The notes: a model not told the origin generated them from the sequence alone. Shown: positions 17,379 to 25,823, counted from the stretch's first letter. The stretch is DNA of 64,000 bases from Brevundimonas sp. EYE_349 (GCF_023147505.1 NZ_JAHXPB010000002.1:450419-514418); one strand, 5' to 3'. Made by a program: numbers and translations.

Positions 17379-20365
17379 TGCGGGCGCTTCTTCTCGCGGC
17401 CGCCGTCGCCGCCGCCCCGCTGGTTCAAGCCTCGACCGCCGTCGCCCAGACAGCCCAGGCCACCGCCGATTTCACCGCCCCCGCCCAGACCTTCGGCCGC
17501 GTCTCCTATGACGCGCGATCCCTGATGATCGACGGCAAGCGCCTGGTCATCTGGTCGAGCGAAATGCACCCCTTCCGCCTGCCCAGCCCCGAGCTGTGGC
17601 GCGACGTGCTGCAGAAGATGAAGGCGAGCGGGTTCAACACCGTCGCCTTCTATTTCGACTGGGGATACCACAGCCCCAAACAGGGGGTTTACGACTTCAC
17701 CGGCATCCGCGACCTGGATCTGTTGCTGAAGATGTCCGAGGAAGAAGGCCTGTACGTCATCGTCCGGCCTGGCCCCTACGCCAACGCCGAACTGACGCGC
17801 GGCGGCTTCCCCGGCTGGCTGGTCAATCAGCGCGCGCCGTCGCGCACGGATTCGCCCGAATATCTGGCCGCCGCCGACGAGTGGATGACCCAGATCAATG
17901 GCATCATCGCCCGCCACCAGATCAACGGCGACGGCAAGGGCAACCAGGGCTCGGTCATCCTCTATCAGATCGAGAACGAGCTGGCGCTGACCACGCCTGC
18001 GCACCGCCGCTACATGGACCATCTGTACGCCAAGGCGCGGGCGGACGGCATCAATGTGCCGATCTTCCATAACGACCAGGGCCGCAACGGCTATTGGGCG
18101 CCCGAGACCTCGCCCGTCGACAAGGTGGTGCACGGTCCGGTCGACCTCTACGCCTTCGACGGCTATCCCGGCGGCACCTGCACAGTAGGCGGCCAAGTCA
18201 CGCGCGGCGCGGCGGCGCCCGACTGGGGCTTCTATGGTCCGGGCGGAGCCAAGGGCGGAGCCTCGGCCTCGCCTTCGACCCCCGGCTTCATGGCCGAGAT
18301 CGGCGGCGGCTGGTTCGACTATTGGGGCTCCAACGGCGGCTATGAATGCAACGCCCGCCAGCGCGGCGAACGGTTCCAGCGCGTCTTCTACGGCGTGAAC
18401 CTGGCCAACGGCATCACGCTGCAGAGCATCTATGTCGGCTTTGGCGGCACCAGCTGGGGCTGGCTGGCGGCGCCCGTGGTCTTCACCAGCTACGACTATG
18501 GCGCGGCCATCTCGGAGGCGCGCGAAATACGGCCCAAGGCCGAGGAGATGAAGCAGCTGGCGGGCCTGCTGGAGTCGGTTCCCGATCTGGCCGGCATGAT
18601 TCCCGCCGGGCCGGTCGAAATCTCGTCGCCGAACATCCAAGTCTATCATAACCGCAGCCCGGAGACGGACGCCCGCTTCCTGCTGGTCACGCACAAGCCG
18701 TCGAACGGCCAGACGAACGACGACTTCACCGTCACCGCCAGCCTGCCCGATGGCCGCTATGTCGTGCCGATGACGCTCAACGGGTTCGACGCCAAATGGC
18801 TGGTCGCGGGGGTCGATCTGGCCGGTCAGCGGCTGGTCTATTCGACGTCCGAGGTCCAGGCGGTCCTGCCGTCGGCGCGCCAGCCGGTCGTGCTGATCCA
18901 CGGCCGTAAGGATGAGCCGGGTCAGACCATGCTGCGCTTCGCCTCGGCCCCGACCGTGACGGTGCTGGAGGGGCAGGTTCGCTCCGCCTTCGACGCGGCG
19001 GCCGGCGACCTGAAGCTGGACTACGCCCACCAGGGTCTGGCCCGCGTGAAGATCAGCGGCGGCGGCCGTCCCGACCTTCTGCTGCTGATCGGCGAAGAGA
19101 AGGAAGCCGCCCGCTTCTGGCGTCAGGGCGATGTCCTGGTGCGCGGCCCGGCCCTTCTGCGTCACGCCCGTATCGACCGCGGCCAGCTGCTGCTGACCGG
19201 CGACACCCGTGAGGCGACGCCGCTGGAGCTGTGGTCGTCCCAGGCGGTGCGGTCCGTCCGCTGGAACGGCGCGACCGTCGCCACCCGCACCACGGCCTCT
19301 GGCGGACTGGAAGCCCGGTCCGCCCTGCCCGGCCCGGCCGACTTCGCCCTGCCCGTTCTGACGAACTGGCGCGCGGCCCCCGGATCGCCCGAGGCCAAGC
19401 CGGACTTCGACGACCGCGACTGGCAGGCCATCGACAACCGCGCCTACGCCAGCAACACCCTGCGCCCCGACGGCCAGCCGAACATGCTGATGGACGCCTA
19501 TGGCTTCCATGAAGGCGACGTCTGGTATCGCGGCCGGTTCGAGGGCGGTCCGAACGCCGAGACGATCGAGCTGTTCTACGGCGCAGGCGGCGCAGGCATG
19601 CTGCAGCTGTTCCTGGACGGCGAACTGGTTGGTCAGGACGAACTGCCCACCGGAATGCCGCGCCCGATCACCACGGGCATGGCGCGCTTCACTCTGCCCG
19701 CCGCCGCCCGCACGCCGGGTCCGCACGTCCTGTCGGTCATGGTGCGCAACAACGGCCACAACTGGAACCTGGACGCCAACGACTTCCACAAGGAGGCGCG
19801 TGGTCTGGTCTCGGCCTCGGTCGGACCACGCAGCGGCCCCGGTTTCTCGGCGCCTGTCGCCTGGAAGATCCAGGGCCGTCAGGGCGGTGAGGACTTCACG
19901 GACACCGTGCGGGGCGTCGCCAACAACGGCGGTCTGTTCGGCGAGCGCAACGGCTGGCACCTGCCGCAGTTCGACGACACGGGCTGGAGCGCCGCCACGG
20001 TCGGTCAGCCCCTGCAGGCGGGCGTAACCTGGTATCGCACCGGCTTCGACCTGAATGTGCCCCAGGGCCAGGACGCCTCCATCGCCCTGGCGTTCGGCGA
20101 CATCGACAAGCCGCGTTCGGACACCGCCTATCGCGTGCTGATCTTCGTCAATGGCTGGCACATGGGCCAGTTCATCGCCAACGTCGGCCCGCAACGGGTC
20201 TTCACCCTGCCGGAAGGCATACTGAACGCCCGCGGCCATAACAGCATCGCCCTGGCCGTCTCGACCGACGGGGCGCCCGGCAATGTGCTGGAGGACGTTC
20301 GCCTGATCACCCAGCGCAATGTGCGCGGCGGCGTTCAGACCACGACGGAAGGGGGGCGGCGATGA
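17378..20365 (+). CDS. GH35 beta-galactosidase, secreted
   Basis: A 995-aa glycoside hydrolase likely to trim beta-galactose side chains of rhamnogalacturonan-I in the periplasm. The start at 17378 overlaps the rhaM stop and opens with a clear signal peptide (MRALLLAAAVAAAPLVQAS). The GH35 barrel shows SSEMHPFRLP, FNTVAFYFDWGYHSPKQG, RPGPYANAELTRGGFPGWL, the acid/base E201 in YQIENELAL and the nucleophile E307 in FMAEIGGGWFDYWG. The second half holds jelly-roll modules, with WYRGRFEG and WYRTGFDL as typical galactose-binding-like folds. The frame extends upstream to 17288 inside rhaM; that part is not coding. Confidence 0.92.
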   Translation: MRALLLAAAVAAAPLVQASTAVAQTAQATADFTAPAQTFGRVSYDARSLMIDGKRLVIWSSEMHPFRLPSPELWRDVLQKMKASGFNTVAFYFDWGYHSPKQGVYDFTGIRDLDLLLKMSEEEGLYVIVRPGPYANAELTRGGFPGWLVNQRAPSRTDSPEYLAAADEWMTQINGIIARHQINGDGKGNQGSVILYQIENELALTTPAHRRYMDHLYAKARADGINVPIFHNDQGRNGYWAPETSPVDKVVHGPVDLYAFDGYPGGTCTVGGQVTRGAAAPDWGFYGPGGAKGGASASPSTPGFMAEIGGGWFDYWGSNGGYECNARQRGERFQRVFYGVNLANGITLQSIYVGFGGTSWGWLAAPVVFTSYDYGAAISEAREIRPKAEEMKQLAGLLESVPDLAGMIPAGPVEISSPNIQVYHNRSPETDARFLLVTHKPSNGQTNDDFTVTASLPDGRYVVPMTLNGFDAKWLVAGVDLAGQRLVYSTSEVQAVLPSARQPVVLIHGRKDEPGQTMLRFASAPTVTVLEGQVRSAFDAAAGDLKLDYAHQGLARVKISGGGRPDLLLLIGEEKEAARFWRQGDVLVRGPALLRHARIDRGQLLLTGDTREATPLELWSSQAVRSVRWNGATVATRTTASGGLEARSALPGPADFALPVLTNWRAAPGSPEAKPDFDDRDWQAIDNRAYASNTLRPDGQPNMLMDAYGFHEGDVWYRGRFEGGPNAETIELFYGAGGAGMLQLFLDGELVGQDELPTGMPRPITTGMARFTLPAAARTPGPHVLSVMVRNNGHNWNLDANDFHKEARGLVSASVGPRSGPGFSAPVAWKIQGRQGGEDFTDTVRGVANNGGLFGERNGWHLPQFDDTGWSAATVGQPLQAGVTWYRTGFDLNVPQGQDASIALAFGDIDKPRSDTAYRVLIFVNGWHMGQFIANVGPQRVFTLPEGILNARGHNSIALAVSTDGAPGNVLEDVRLITQRNVRGGVQTTTEGGRR

Positions 20366-21357
20366 CCGCACCCCGCCTGCCGCGTCGGGCTCTGTTGGCG
20401 TTAGGCGCGGGCGCCGTCATTGCGCCCGCCGTCGCCCGCTCGCAAACGGCGTCCTCGGCCACGCCCGCCGTGTCCGCGCCCTTCGAGGTCCGCCCCCTGT
20501 GGCCCAGCGCCGCGCCGGGCGGCGAGGCGGTGACGGTTCAGGAGCAGGTCGTGCTGCGTAACCCGAACGGCGATCCCAACGACACGGCCTTCGTGCATGT
20601 GCGCGATCCGTGGATCATGCTGCGTCGTCCGGCCCGGCCCAATGGCGCGGCCATTCTGATGATCCCCGGCGGCGGCTATCAGCGCGTCGCCGTCAGTAAG
20701 GCGGGCGGCGCCATCGACGCGCGCCTGGCAGAGATGGGCTACACCGTCTTCATCATGGATTACCGCCTGCCCGGCGACGGCTGGGCCGCCGGTCCCGCCG
20801 TCGCGCTGCAGGACGCCCAGCGCGCCATCCGCATCGTCCGCTCACGCGCGGCGGAACTGGGTTTCGACCCGAACCGCGTCGCGGTCGCCGGTTTCTCGGC
20901 CGGGGGCCATGTGGCGGGCATGCTGGCGACACGCTTCGCCCAGGAGACCTACGCCCCCATCGACGCTATCGACCGCCTGCCGACCCGGCCCGACTTCGCC
21001 GGACTGATGTTCCCGGTCGTCACCCTGACCCAGCCCTACGCCCACGGCCCATCCACGCGCGCCCTGGTCGGCTCCGCACCCACGGACGCCGCCAGCGACG
21101 CCTGGTCCAACGAACGCCATGTACCCGCCGACATGCCGCCGACCTTCATCGCCTCGGCGGCGGACGACCGCGTGGTGCCGGTCGAGAACAGTCTGATGCT
21201 GTGGCAGGCCCTGCGCGCCCAGAACCTGCCCACCGAACTGCACGTGTTCGAAAAAGGCGGCCACGGCCTGAACGATCCGGGTCAGTCAGGCCCGCCCGCG
21301 TGGGAAGGTCTGTTCGACGCCTTCCTGCAACGCGATCGCACACCGCCCACACGCTAG
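20362..21357 (+). CDS. Alpha/beta-hydrolase, probable carbohydrate acetylesterase
   Basis: A 331-aa esterase with a Tat-like leader (LPRRALLALGAGAVIAPAVA), so probably periplasmic. The oxyanion loop IPGGGYQ at 101-107, the nucleophile elbow GFSAGGH with S179, an Asp in SAADDRVVP and a His in KGGHGLND complete the triad. Such proteins, often named xylan esterase or BD-FAE-like, deacetylate plant glycans. It overlaps the GH35 stop by four bases and ends the pectin operon. The acyl group it removes is not shown by sequence; a second pectin deacetylase beside the CE12 enzyme is the simplest reading. Confidence 0.8.
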   Translation: MTAPRLPRRALLALGAGAVIAPAVARSQTASSATPAVSAPFEVRPLWPSAAPGGEAVTVQEQVVLRNPNGDPNDTAFVHVRDPWIMLRRPARPNGAAILMIPGGGYQRVAVSKAGGAIDARLAEMGYTVFIMDYRLPGDGWAAGPAVALQDAQRAIRIVRSRAAELGFDPNRVAVAGFSAGGHVAGMLATRFAQETYAPIDAIDRLPTRPDFAGLMFPVVTLTQPYAHGPSTRALVGSAPTDAASDAWSNERHVPADMPPTFIASAADDRVVPVENSLMLWQALRAQNLPTELHVFEKGGHGLNDPGQSGPPAWEGLFDAFLQRDRTPPTR

Positions 21358-21388
21358 CGTTGGAGCCCCATCAGCCCAGCAGAACGCA

Positions 21389-21415
21389 AGACCCTATCGC
21401 GGCGCGGAAGGGTCT
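21389..21415 (+). terminator. Possible terminator hairpin after the pectin operon
   Basis: AGACCCT and AGGGTCT form a seven-pair stem around a GC-rich centre about 30 bases after the last pectin gene. There is no T-run after it, so it may be a weak or Rho-assisted terminator. The rest of the short gap up to 21495 shows nothing. Confidence 0.3.
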
Positions 21416-21495
21416 CCGCCTTCGCCTAGCCTGTACGAACGATGCACGTCGGCTCCCGGCCAAGCCGTCGGCGATCTGTCATTGAGAGAAGGAAA

Positions 21496-21543
21496 TGGTG
21501 GACGCGACAGGGATTGAACCTGTGACCCCCTCGATGTCAACGA
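21496..21543 (-). other. 3' fragment of tRNA-Val(GAC): integration site scar
   Basis: Read on the minus strand, these 48 bases are the 3' half of a tRNA: anticodon loop TTGACAT (anticodon GAC, valine), stem CGAG, variable region, T-arm ACAGG-TTCAATC-CCTGT, acceptor strand and encoded ACCA. Similarity stops at the anticodon stem, and the D-arm and 5' acceptor strand are absent. This is what remains when a tyrosine-recombinase element integrates in a tRNA gene and leaves the original 3' end at the far boundary. The complete copy is not in the window. Confidence 0.85.
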
Positions 21544-21752
21544 ACTGCGCTCTGACAGAAATCCAGACGACGATTGAGCAGTGGAGCCACTTCGTTTGCG
21601 GCTGATGTAGCTAGATGCTGCCCTTTTTCATGCGTTTCTGGTTAGTTTCTGGTAAGCGCCGTCATCGGGCAGCGAGGGCGAAGCGTCATGACGTGACCCC
21701 CTGAAACTCCTCCACGAATAGCTAGAGTCCGCCCCTCGAAAGGACGGACAGA

Positions 21753-22019
21753 ATGAAGCGATCACGGTTTACGGAAGAGCAGATCATCGGGATCCTGCGC
21801 GAGCAGGAGGCCGGTGTTCCGGTGGCGGACCTGTGCAGGAAGCACGGGCTGAGCTCGCCGACCTTCTACAAATGGAAGGCCAAGTATGGCGGCATGGACG
21901 TGTCGGAGGCCCGGCGGCTGAAGGCGCTGGAAGAGGAGAACGCCAAGCTGAAGCGGATGCTGGCGGACTCGATGCTGGACAACGTCGCGCTGAAGGATCT
22001 GCTGGGAAAAAAGTGGTGA
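21753..22019 (+). CDS. IS3-family transposase OrfA
   Basis: An 88-aa DNA-binding subunit: a helix-turn-helix at 6-45 ([20 protein letters not shown], then [15 protein letters not shown]) and a leucine-zipper-like helix at 55-80 ([18 protein letters not shown]). The ending LLGKKW lies on the slippery run at 22007-22013; a -1 shift there would continue into orfB ([13 protein letters not shown]), giving the OrfAB fusion normal for this family. Confidence 0.93.
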   Translation: MKRSRFTEEQIIGILREQEAGVPVADLCRKHGLSSPTFYKWKAKYGGMDVSEARRLKALEEENAKLKRMLADSMLDNVALKDLLGKKW

Positions 22020-22942
22020 CGCCCGCTGCGCATCGAGCGGCGGCGGCGCACCTGCAGTCGGCTTACGGGATGAGCGAACGGCGGGCCTGCCGGGTGCTGG
22101 GCGTGGACCGGACGAGCGTGCGCTATCAGGCGACGCGACCGGACGACGGCGCCCTGCGCGATCGGCTGAAGGCCCTGGCTCAGGAGCGTCGGCGGTTCGG
22201 CTATCGACGTCTGCACGTGATGCTCCGGCGCGAGGGCCATGCGGTCAACAAGAAGCGTGTCCAGCGGATCTACCGCGAGGAGAAGCTGACGGTGCGTCGG
22301 CGCGGCGGGCGCAAACGCGCGATGGGCACAAGGCGGCCGCTGGAGATTCCTCTGGTCGCAAACCAGCGCTGGTCGCTGGACTTCGTGTCCGACCAGATGA
22401 CGGACGGGCGGCGCTTCCGCATCCTGACGGTGATCGACAACTGCACCCGCGAGTGCCTCGGGCTCGTCGCCGACACCTCGCTGTCAGGGCGACGGGTGGC
22501 GCGCGAGTTGGACGCCATCATCCTGCGACGCGGGCGACCCGAGACGATCATCAGCGACAACGGCACGGAATACACGTCCAACGCCATCCTGGCCTAGGCC
22601 GACGACGCCGGTGTGGGCTGGCACTACATCGCGCCGGGCAAGCCTCAGCAGAACGGCTTCAACGAGAGCTTCAACGGCCGTCTGCGTGACGAGCTGCTGA
22701 ACGAGACGCTGTTCCGATCCCTGCCGCACGCCCGTGCGGTGCTCGAAACCTGGCGGCGCGACTACAACGAAACCCGGCCGCACTCGAAGCTCGGCTGGCT
22801 GACGCCGCAGGCCTACGCAGATGCGCTCAGCGGAAAGATCGGCCGGTCCGCTGCGCTGGTTGGAGGCTGCGCTGACCGGCCTCTTGCCAACCCCACCAAC
22901 CCCAGTTCAGATCACCAAAGGACTCTCGTTATGGCTGGATGA
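22013..22942 (+). pseudogene. IS3-family transposase OrfB with internal stop
   Basis: The DDE catalytic subunit. Visible: the HTH_21-like part ([16 protein letters not shown]), the first Asp in [10 protein letters not shown], the second in [11 protein letters not shown], and the Glu in [20 protein letters not shown] at 22595-22597 interrupts between the second Asp and the Glu, in [25 protein letters not shown], exactly where relatives have Trp, so a TGG to TAG change is likely. The frame is otherwise intact to 22942. The product would lack the catalytic Glu. Confidence 0.88.
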
Positions 22943-23239
22943 GAAACGGGGGTCACGTCACGTCGAATAGCCTTGGCGCTCATTGTCATTCTCCAGATTG
23001 TGATGGTTGCGCGCGATAGGTGCGCGCGATAACGTCAAGGCTGAGCCTTTCGGCTCGCTCTAGCGGGGAGCTAGGGCCGGAGGTTCCGCAGATGCCCCGG
23101 CCAGTCTTCCAAATTTGCCAAGCCGGGCATTGAGGCGATACGGCAGAGCTGTCGCGGCTCATGCCCGAACTGCGTCACGCGGCCCGGGCGGGGCGAGGGC
23201 ACATTCGGCCGGGCCGCATCACAGCGATTGGGGGGTGCG

Positions 23240-23431
23240 ATGGATGACGGTACGCTGGAGCGGCGCGCTATGGGGGCTGAACAGCTGGTCGCCGCCAAGA
23301 TCACCGAGTTCGGGGCGCACTTGACGGCAGGCGACCGAGCAGCGGCCGAGCGAGCGCGGACGGAAGCCCTTGCCGCCCTGGAGGTTCACTTCGACCTGAC
23401 CGATCAGTTGATCAGCCAGACGTTCGCGTAG
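23240..23431 (+). CDS. Small hypothetical protein
   Basis: A 63-aa acidic, alanine-rich helical protein (MDDGTLERRAMGAEQLVAAK to LISQTFA) with no membrane segment and no family I recognise. ATG at 23240 follows a G-rich ribosome site; an in-frame TTG at 23228 is the alternative. It lies in the mobile zone after the IS3 element. The 280-base stretch before it (22960-23239) holds a short stem (GAGCC/GGCTC near 23044) and nothing else I can identify. Confidence 0.5.
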   Translation: MDDGTLERRAMGAEQLVAAKITEFGAHLTAGDRAAAERARTEALAALEVHFDLTDQLISQTFA

Positions 23432-23439
23432 ACCTGACT

Positions 23440-23643
23440 TCAGATGATGGGCGCTTCCATCGCAAAGCTTAGATTGGCTTGCAGACCCGGCAGGAGCGGA
23501 TCCACAACCGCTGACGACAGCCGCACAGCCGATACCCGATCAGACAAGCGTATCATCGCGATGGGGATGGGCACCGACGGTCCGCGTTCCAACCAAGCCG
23601 ACGACCAATAGGTCGGAAAGAGGCCTTCCACCTCTCTAAGCAT
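23440..23643 (-). CDS. Possible hypothetical protein or C-terminal remnant
   Basis: 67 residues (MLREVEGLFPTYWSSAWLER to FAMEAPII) with protein-like composition. The frame stays open for a further 12 codons upstream (ANDHADGQSAEN) to a TAG, with no better start, so it may be the tail of a gene whose front was lost. It is convergent with the small gene at 23240. No family recognised. The 100 bases between it and the lipoprotein stop hold nothing I can name. Confidence 0.35.
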   Translation of the reverse strand: MLREVEGLFPTYWSSAWLERGPSVPIPIAMIRLSDRVSAVRLSSAVVDPLLPGLQANLSFAMEAPII

Positions 23644-23752
23644 GTTTTCGGCCGATTGACCGTCCGCATGGTCGTTTGCCTACTGCTGTACGTCGTGCTG
23701 AACCTGACGTGGTGGTTCTGCACCACGGCTTCGCAGGCGCGGTTGTCGCATT

Positions 23753-24582
23753 CTACTCGATCACCGGCACACCGTCGGCTCTGGACGGTGGGGGACCATC
23801 GGGCCAATGCCACGTCTCTGGCGTCCGCTGCATGGACTGGATGGTCTGACCGGGCACCGCCGGAATGCCGGTGGGGACGGGAAAGTCCGTTCCAGACGGG
23901 ACAAGATACAGCGTGAAACGATGTGGCGCGCCGGCGAAGTTGACCTCGACGACGATCTGGCGCCCGTTCCTTCCGGGATCAGCAGTTGGTCCGCAAAGAT
24001 GTAGCCCCCGAAGGTGGCTCCGGAGTCGATGGTTGTGGTCTGGAGGACGTTCCGTCCCCACGCCGACATGGCATGGCGTAGTCGGCTTTCGATTGTGGCG
24101 GAGTCCACTGCATAGGAACCGGAAGCCGTGCGGAAGGCGATCTGGCGGCGGGTTCGGTCGGGCAGGCCTTTCGTGTCGAGGTAGGCCAAATACCCCTCCA
24201 CACCAGCGTCGATCCAGGCCGCGTTGAGGTCGCGCTGGGCTTTAACGCGCTCTTGATGGCGCAGATAGTTGAAGTCCTGAACGTAGAGTGGCGTGCCATC
24301 CTCTAGGGATATGCGAACATCTTCGGTGCCGAAATTGATCGGCTGACCTGACGTGTTGAAGGCTGCAAGGGCGAAATACATCTTCGAGGTCGCGTTGTAC
24401 CGGACCGGCAGAAGCATCACTGCACCGGCCGGGCCATTCGACACCATCGCGGCGTTGCCGCGCGAGAACCGGACACCGACATTGTGATCACCCGTAGGGA
24501 TCATGCGATATTCTGGCTCGACAGTTGCACAGCCCGCAAGAACCGCGCTCGCCACCAGTGTTGCGAGCAGTTTGGATTTCAT
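23753..24582 (-). pseudogene. Lipoprotein of unknown function, frameshifted near 23971
   Basis: Begins at 24582 with a lipoprotein signal (MKSKLLATLVASAVLAGC, Cys18 as the lipid site). The body has a beta-rich domain (YRMIPTGDHNVGVRFSRGNA, MYFALAAFNTSGQPINFG, LEDGTPLYVQDFNYLRHQE). At about 23971 the reading frame slips: the zero frame runs into arginine-serine-rich sequence after LLIPEGTG. The neighbouring frame gives a good continuation (NGRQIVVEVNFAGAPHRFTL, then PSGTDFPVPTGIP) that stops at 23753. One missing base explains it, by mutation or sequencing error. Its start overlaps the membrane-peptide stop (ATGA). Confidence 0.7.
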
Positions 24583-24698
24583 CGACGTTTTCCCCGAACG
24601 GCGCCGAAGATGCCGATGAGAAGCCCGATGATCGCCCCGACAGGACCGGCAACGAAGAAGCCGACCACTCCGAATATGATGCCCATCAGGCAACCCAT
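24579..24698 (-). CDS. 39-aa glycine-rich membrane peptide
   Basis: A very short gene with strong support: an AAGGGGG ribosome site nine bases before the ATG at 24698, and a stop that overlaps the lipoprotein start in ATGA. The product is MGCLMGIIFGVVGFFVAGPV followed by GAIIGLLIGIFGAVRGKRR: one long or two short hydrophobic helices with glycine spacing and a basic tail. Placement in front of an exported lipoprotein and under a facing XRE regulator suggests a two-gene envelope unit. The composition resembles small membrane-inserting peptides, but no function can be assigned. Confidence 0.65.
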   Translation of the reverse strand: MGCLMGIIFGVVGFFVAGPVGAIIGLLIGIFGAVRGKRR

Positions 24699-24716
24699 TT
24701 TGCATCCCCCTTCAGA

Positions 24717-24734
24717 TAGGACATCTATGTCCTA
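24717..24734. promoter_or_regulatory. Inverted-repeat operator between XRE gene and membrane-peptide operon
   Basis: TAGGACAT-CT-ATGTCCTA is a perfect 8-2-8 inverted repeat. It sits 18 bases before the ATG of the membrane peptide and 34 bases before the XRE regulator on the other strand. Position, symmetry and size suit a dimeric HTH repressor, most simply the XRE protein itself controlling both directions. Confidence 0.65.
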
Positions 24735-24768
24735 GCGGGGTTACCGCTCCGCTAACACCATCGCACCG

Positions 24769-24993
24769 ATGGAATGGGAGAAGATCGTCGGCGCGAATAT
24801 CAGGCGCCTCCGCAAAGAGCGTGGGTTGAGCCAGGAGGCGCTTGCCGGCGACGCAGGCCTCGCGATGCGCCACATCGGCCGGATCGAACGTGGCGAGGGC
24901 AATCCCACAGTGTCGATGGTCGCTAAGATTGCGACCGTACTCGGCGTTCATCCATCCGCGCTCTACGACGAGATCGCTGCCGCGAAATTTTGA
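24769..24993 (+). CDS. XRE-family transcriptional regulator
   Basis: A 74-aa protein that is almost entirely a Cro/C1-type helix-turn-helix: WEKIVGANIRRLRKERGLSQ, then EALAGDAGLAMRHIGRIERG, then NPTVSMVAKIATVLGVHPSALYD. There is no sensory domain. Stand-alone regulators of this size commonly repress a divergent unit in mobile elements. The facing operon and the palindrome between them make autoregulation plus control of the peptide/lipoprotein pair the likely role. Confidence 0.88.
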   Translation: MEWEKIVGANIRRLRKERGLSQEALAGDAGLAMRHIGRIERGEGNPTVSMVAKIATVLGVHPSALYDEIAAAKF

Positions 24994-25025
24994 CAAGTCC
25001 TCGGCATATGATCGCGAGGCAAGTA

Positions 25026-25472
25026 TCACTCCGTCAGGGGCTCTTCTCGAAGCCCCTGCGCCACGGCCTCGTCGCACAAACGGACGATCATCATGTAGAT
25101 CATTCGATTCTTCAGCCGCCCCATGTCGAATCCCGCCGCCAACGCCAGCGCGGTACGCTTCGTCATACTTGCCGGCAATCGCTCCTCGCGTGCCGATCCC
25201 AGAAAACAGATCGCATCGTGCATCGCTTGTTGTTCGAGTCGTTCGTCATGGGGCAGGCGTTGGAAGGACGGTTTTGCCTCGATAGCATCGATGCAAGATC
25301 GCCACCCACCGAGCCGCCAGACACGGTTCGCTGCTTCGCGGTTAGCCTCGACGCGAGGGTCACGCTCGGCTGGCGGCAGGTCATGAAAGACCATCGATGA
25401 GTCGAGCCATTCCGTGGCAGGGTCGATTTCGGCAGCACCAACCGCGTCGTCCAGCAGGCGTTCAAGTTCCAT
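25026..25472 (-). CDS. Hypothetical protein
   Basis: 148 residues, mainly helical and charged (MELERLLDDAVGAAEIDPAT at the start, MGRLKNRMIYMMIVRLCDEA near the end), with no signal peptide and no family I recognise. It has a short spacing to the recombinase remnant upstream on the same strand (40 bases) and is convergent with the XRE gene. Probably cargo of the integrated element. Confidence 0.55.
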   Translation of the reverse strand: MELERLLDDAVGAAEIDPATEWLDSSMVFHDLPPAERDPRVEANREAANRVWRLGGWRSCIDAIEAKPSFQRLPHDERLEQQAMHDAICFLGSAREERLPASMTKRTALALAAGFDMGRLKNRMIYMMIVRLCDEAVAQGLREEPLTE

Positions 25473-25511
25473 AGAGTTTCCTTTCGTAAGTATGAAATGA
25501 TGCGGCGTCGT

Positions 25512-25823
25512 TCAGGCTTTGGATGACGAGCGTCCGCCGCGCGTCAGTGCGGCGCCGACATCGGATTGATAGTCAGGCCGGTGATGTCCGTAGACACGCT
25601 CGAGGGTTCGAGGGGTCATACCCAAGTACTGAGCCGCCTTGCGGGTAGGCACATCGGCTTCCATCAGCCAGGTCGCCGCCGTATGGCGGTGCCAGTGAGG
25701 CGTGACGGTATCGGAAAGACCGGCGTCTTTAACGATGCTCGAATAGGCTGGAGGAACACCAAGAGCGACTCGTCGATCCAGCTGTTGATGGCGGCTTCCT
25801 CGGCGTTCCCACTGGTCGTCGCG
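25512..25823 (-). pseudogene. Tyrosine recombinase, C-terminal remnant
   Basis: A reading frame with no usable start between a TGA at 25824-25826 and the stop at 25512. It encodes the catalytic end of a phage-type integrase: VTPHWHRHTAATWLMEADVP supplies the H-x-x-H-R-like box and LGMTPRTLERVYGHHRPDYQ supplies the final catalytic Tyr. The N-terminal arm and core domains are missing. It overlaps, in another frame, the tail of the hypothetical ORF upstream on this strand, so a deletion or recombination junction probably lies near 25750-25820. Confidence 0.75.

Larger units (their letters stand above)
21690..22959 (+). mobile_element. IS3-family insertion sequence, inactivated
   Basis: About 1.27 kb bounded by perfect 12-base inverted repeats, GACGTGACCCCC at 21690-21701 and its complement at 22948-22959. 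Conventional IS3 ends would begin at the inner TGA (21694 to 22955). It contains orfA and orfB with an A_AAA_AAG slippery heptamer at 22007-22013 where they meet. I cannot see a direct target duplication in the flanks. orfB carries a nonsense codon, so the copy should be immobile unless helped in trans. Confidence 0.85.

Noticed and set aside
17369..20371. A 1000-aa open frame on the minus strand opposite the GH35 gene
   Set aside because: It is Arg/Gly/Val-rich without motifs and mirrors the GC-rich third-codon pattern of the real gene, which has a signal peptide and complete GH35 active site.
21690..22959. Target-site duplication for the IS3 element
   Set aside because: The flanks GACG and CGTC are inverted, not direct; no 3-5 base direct repeat is visible at either possible boundary.
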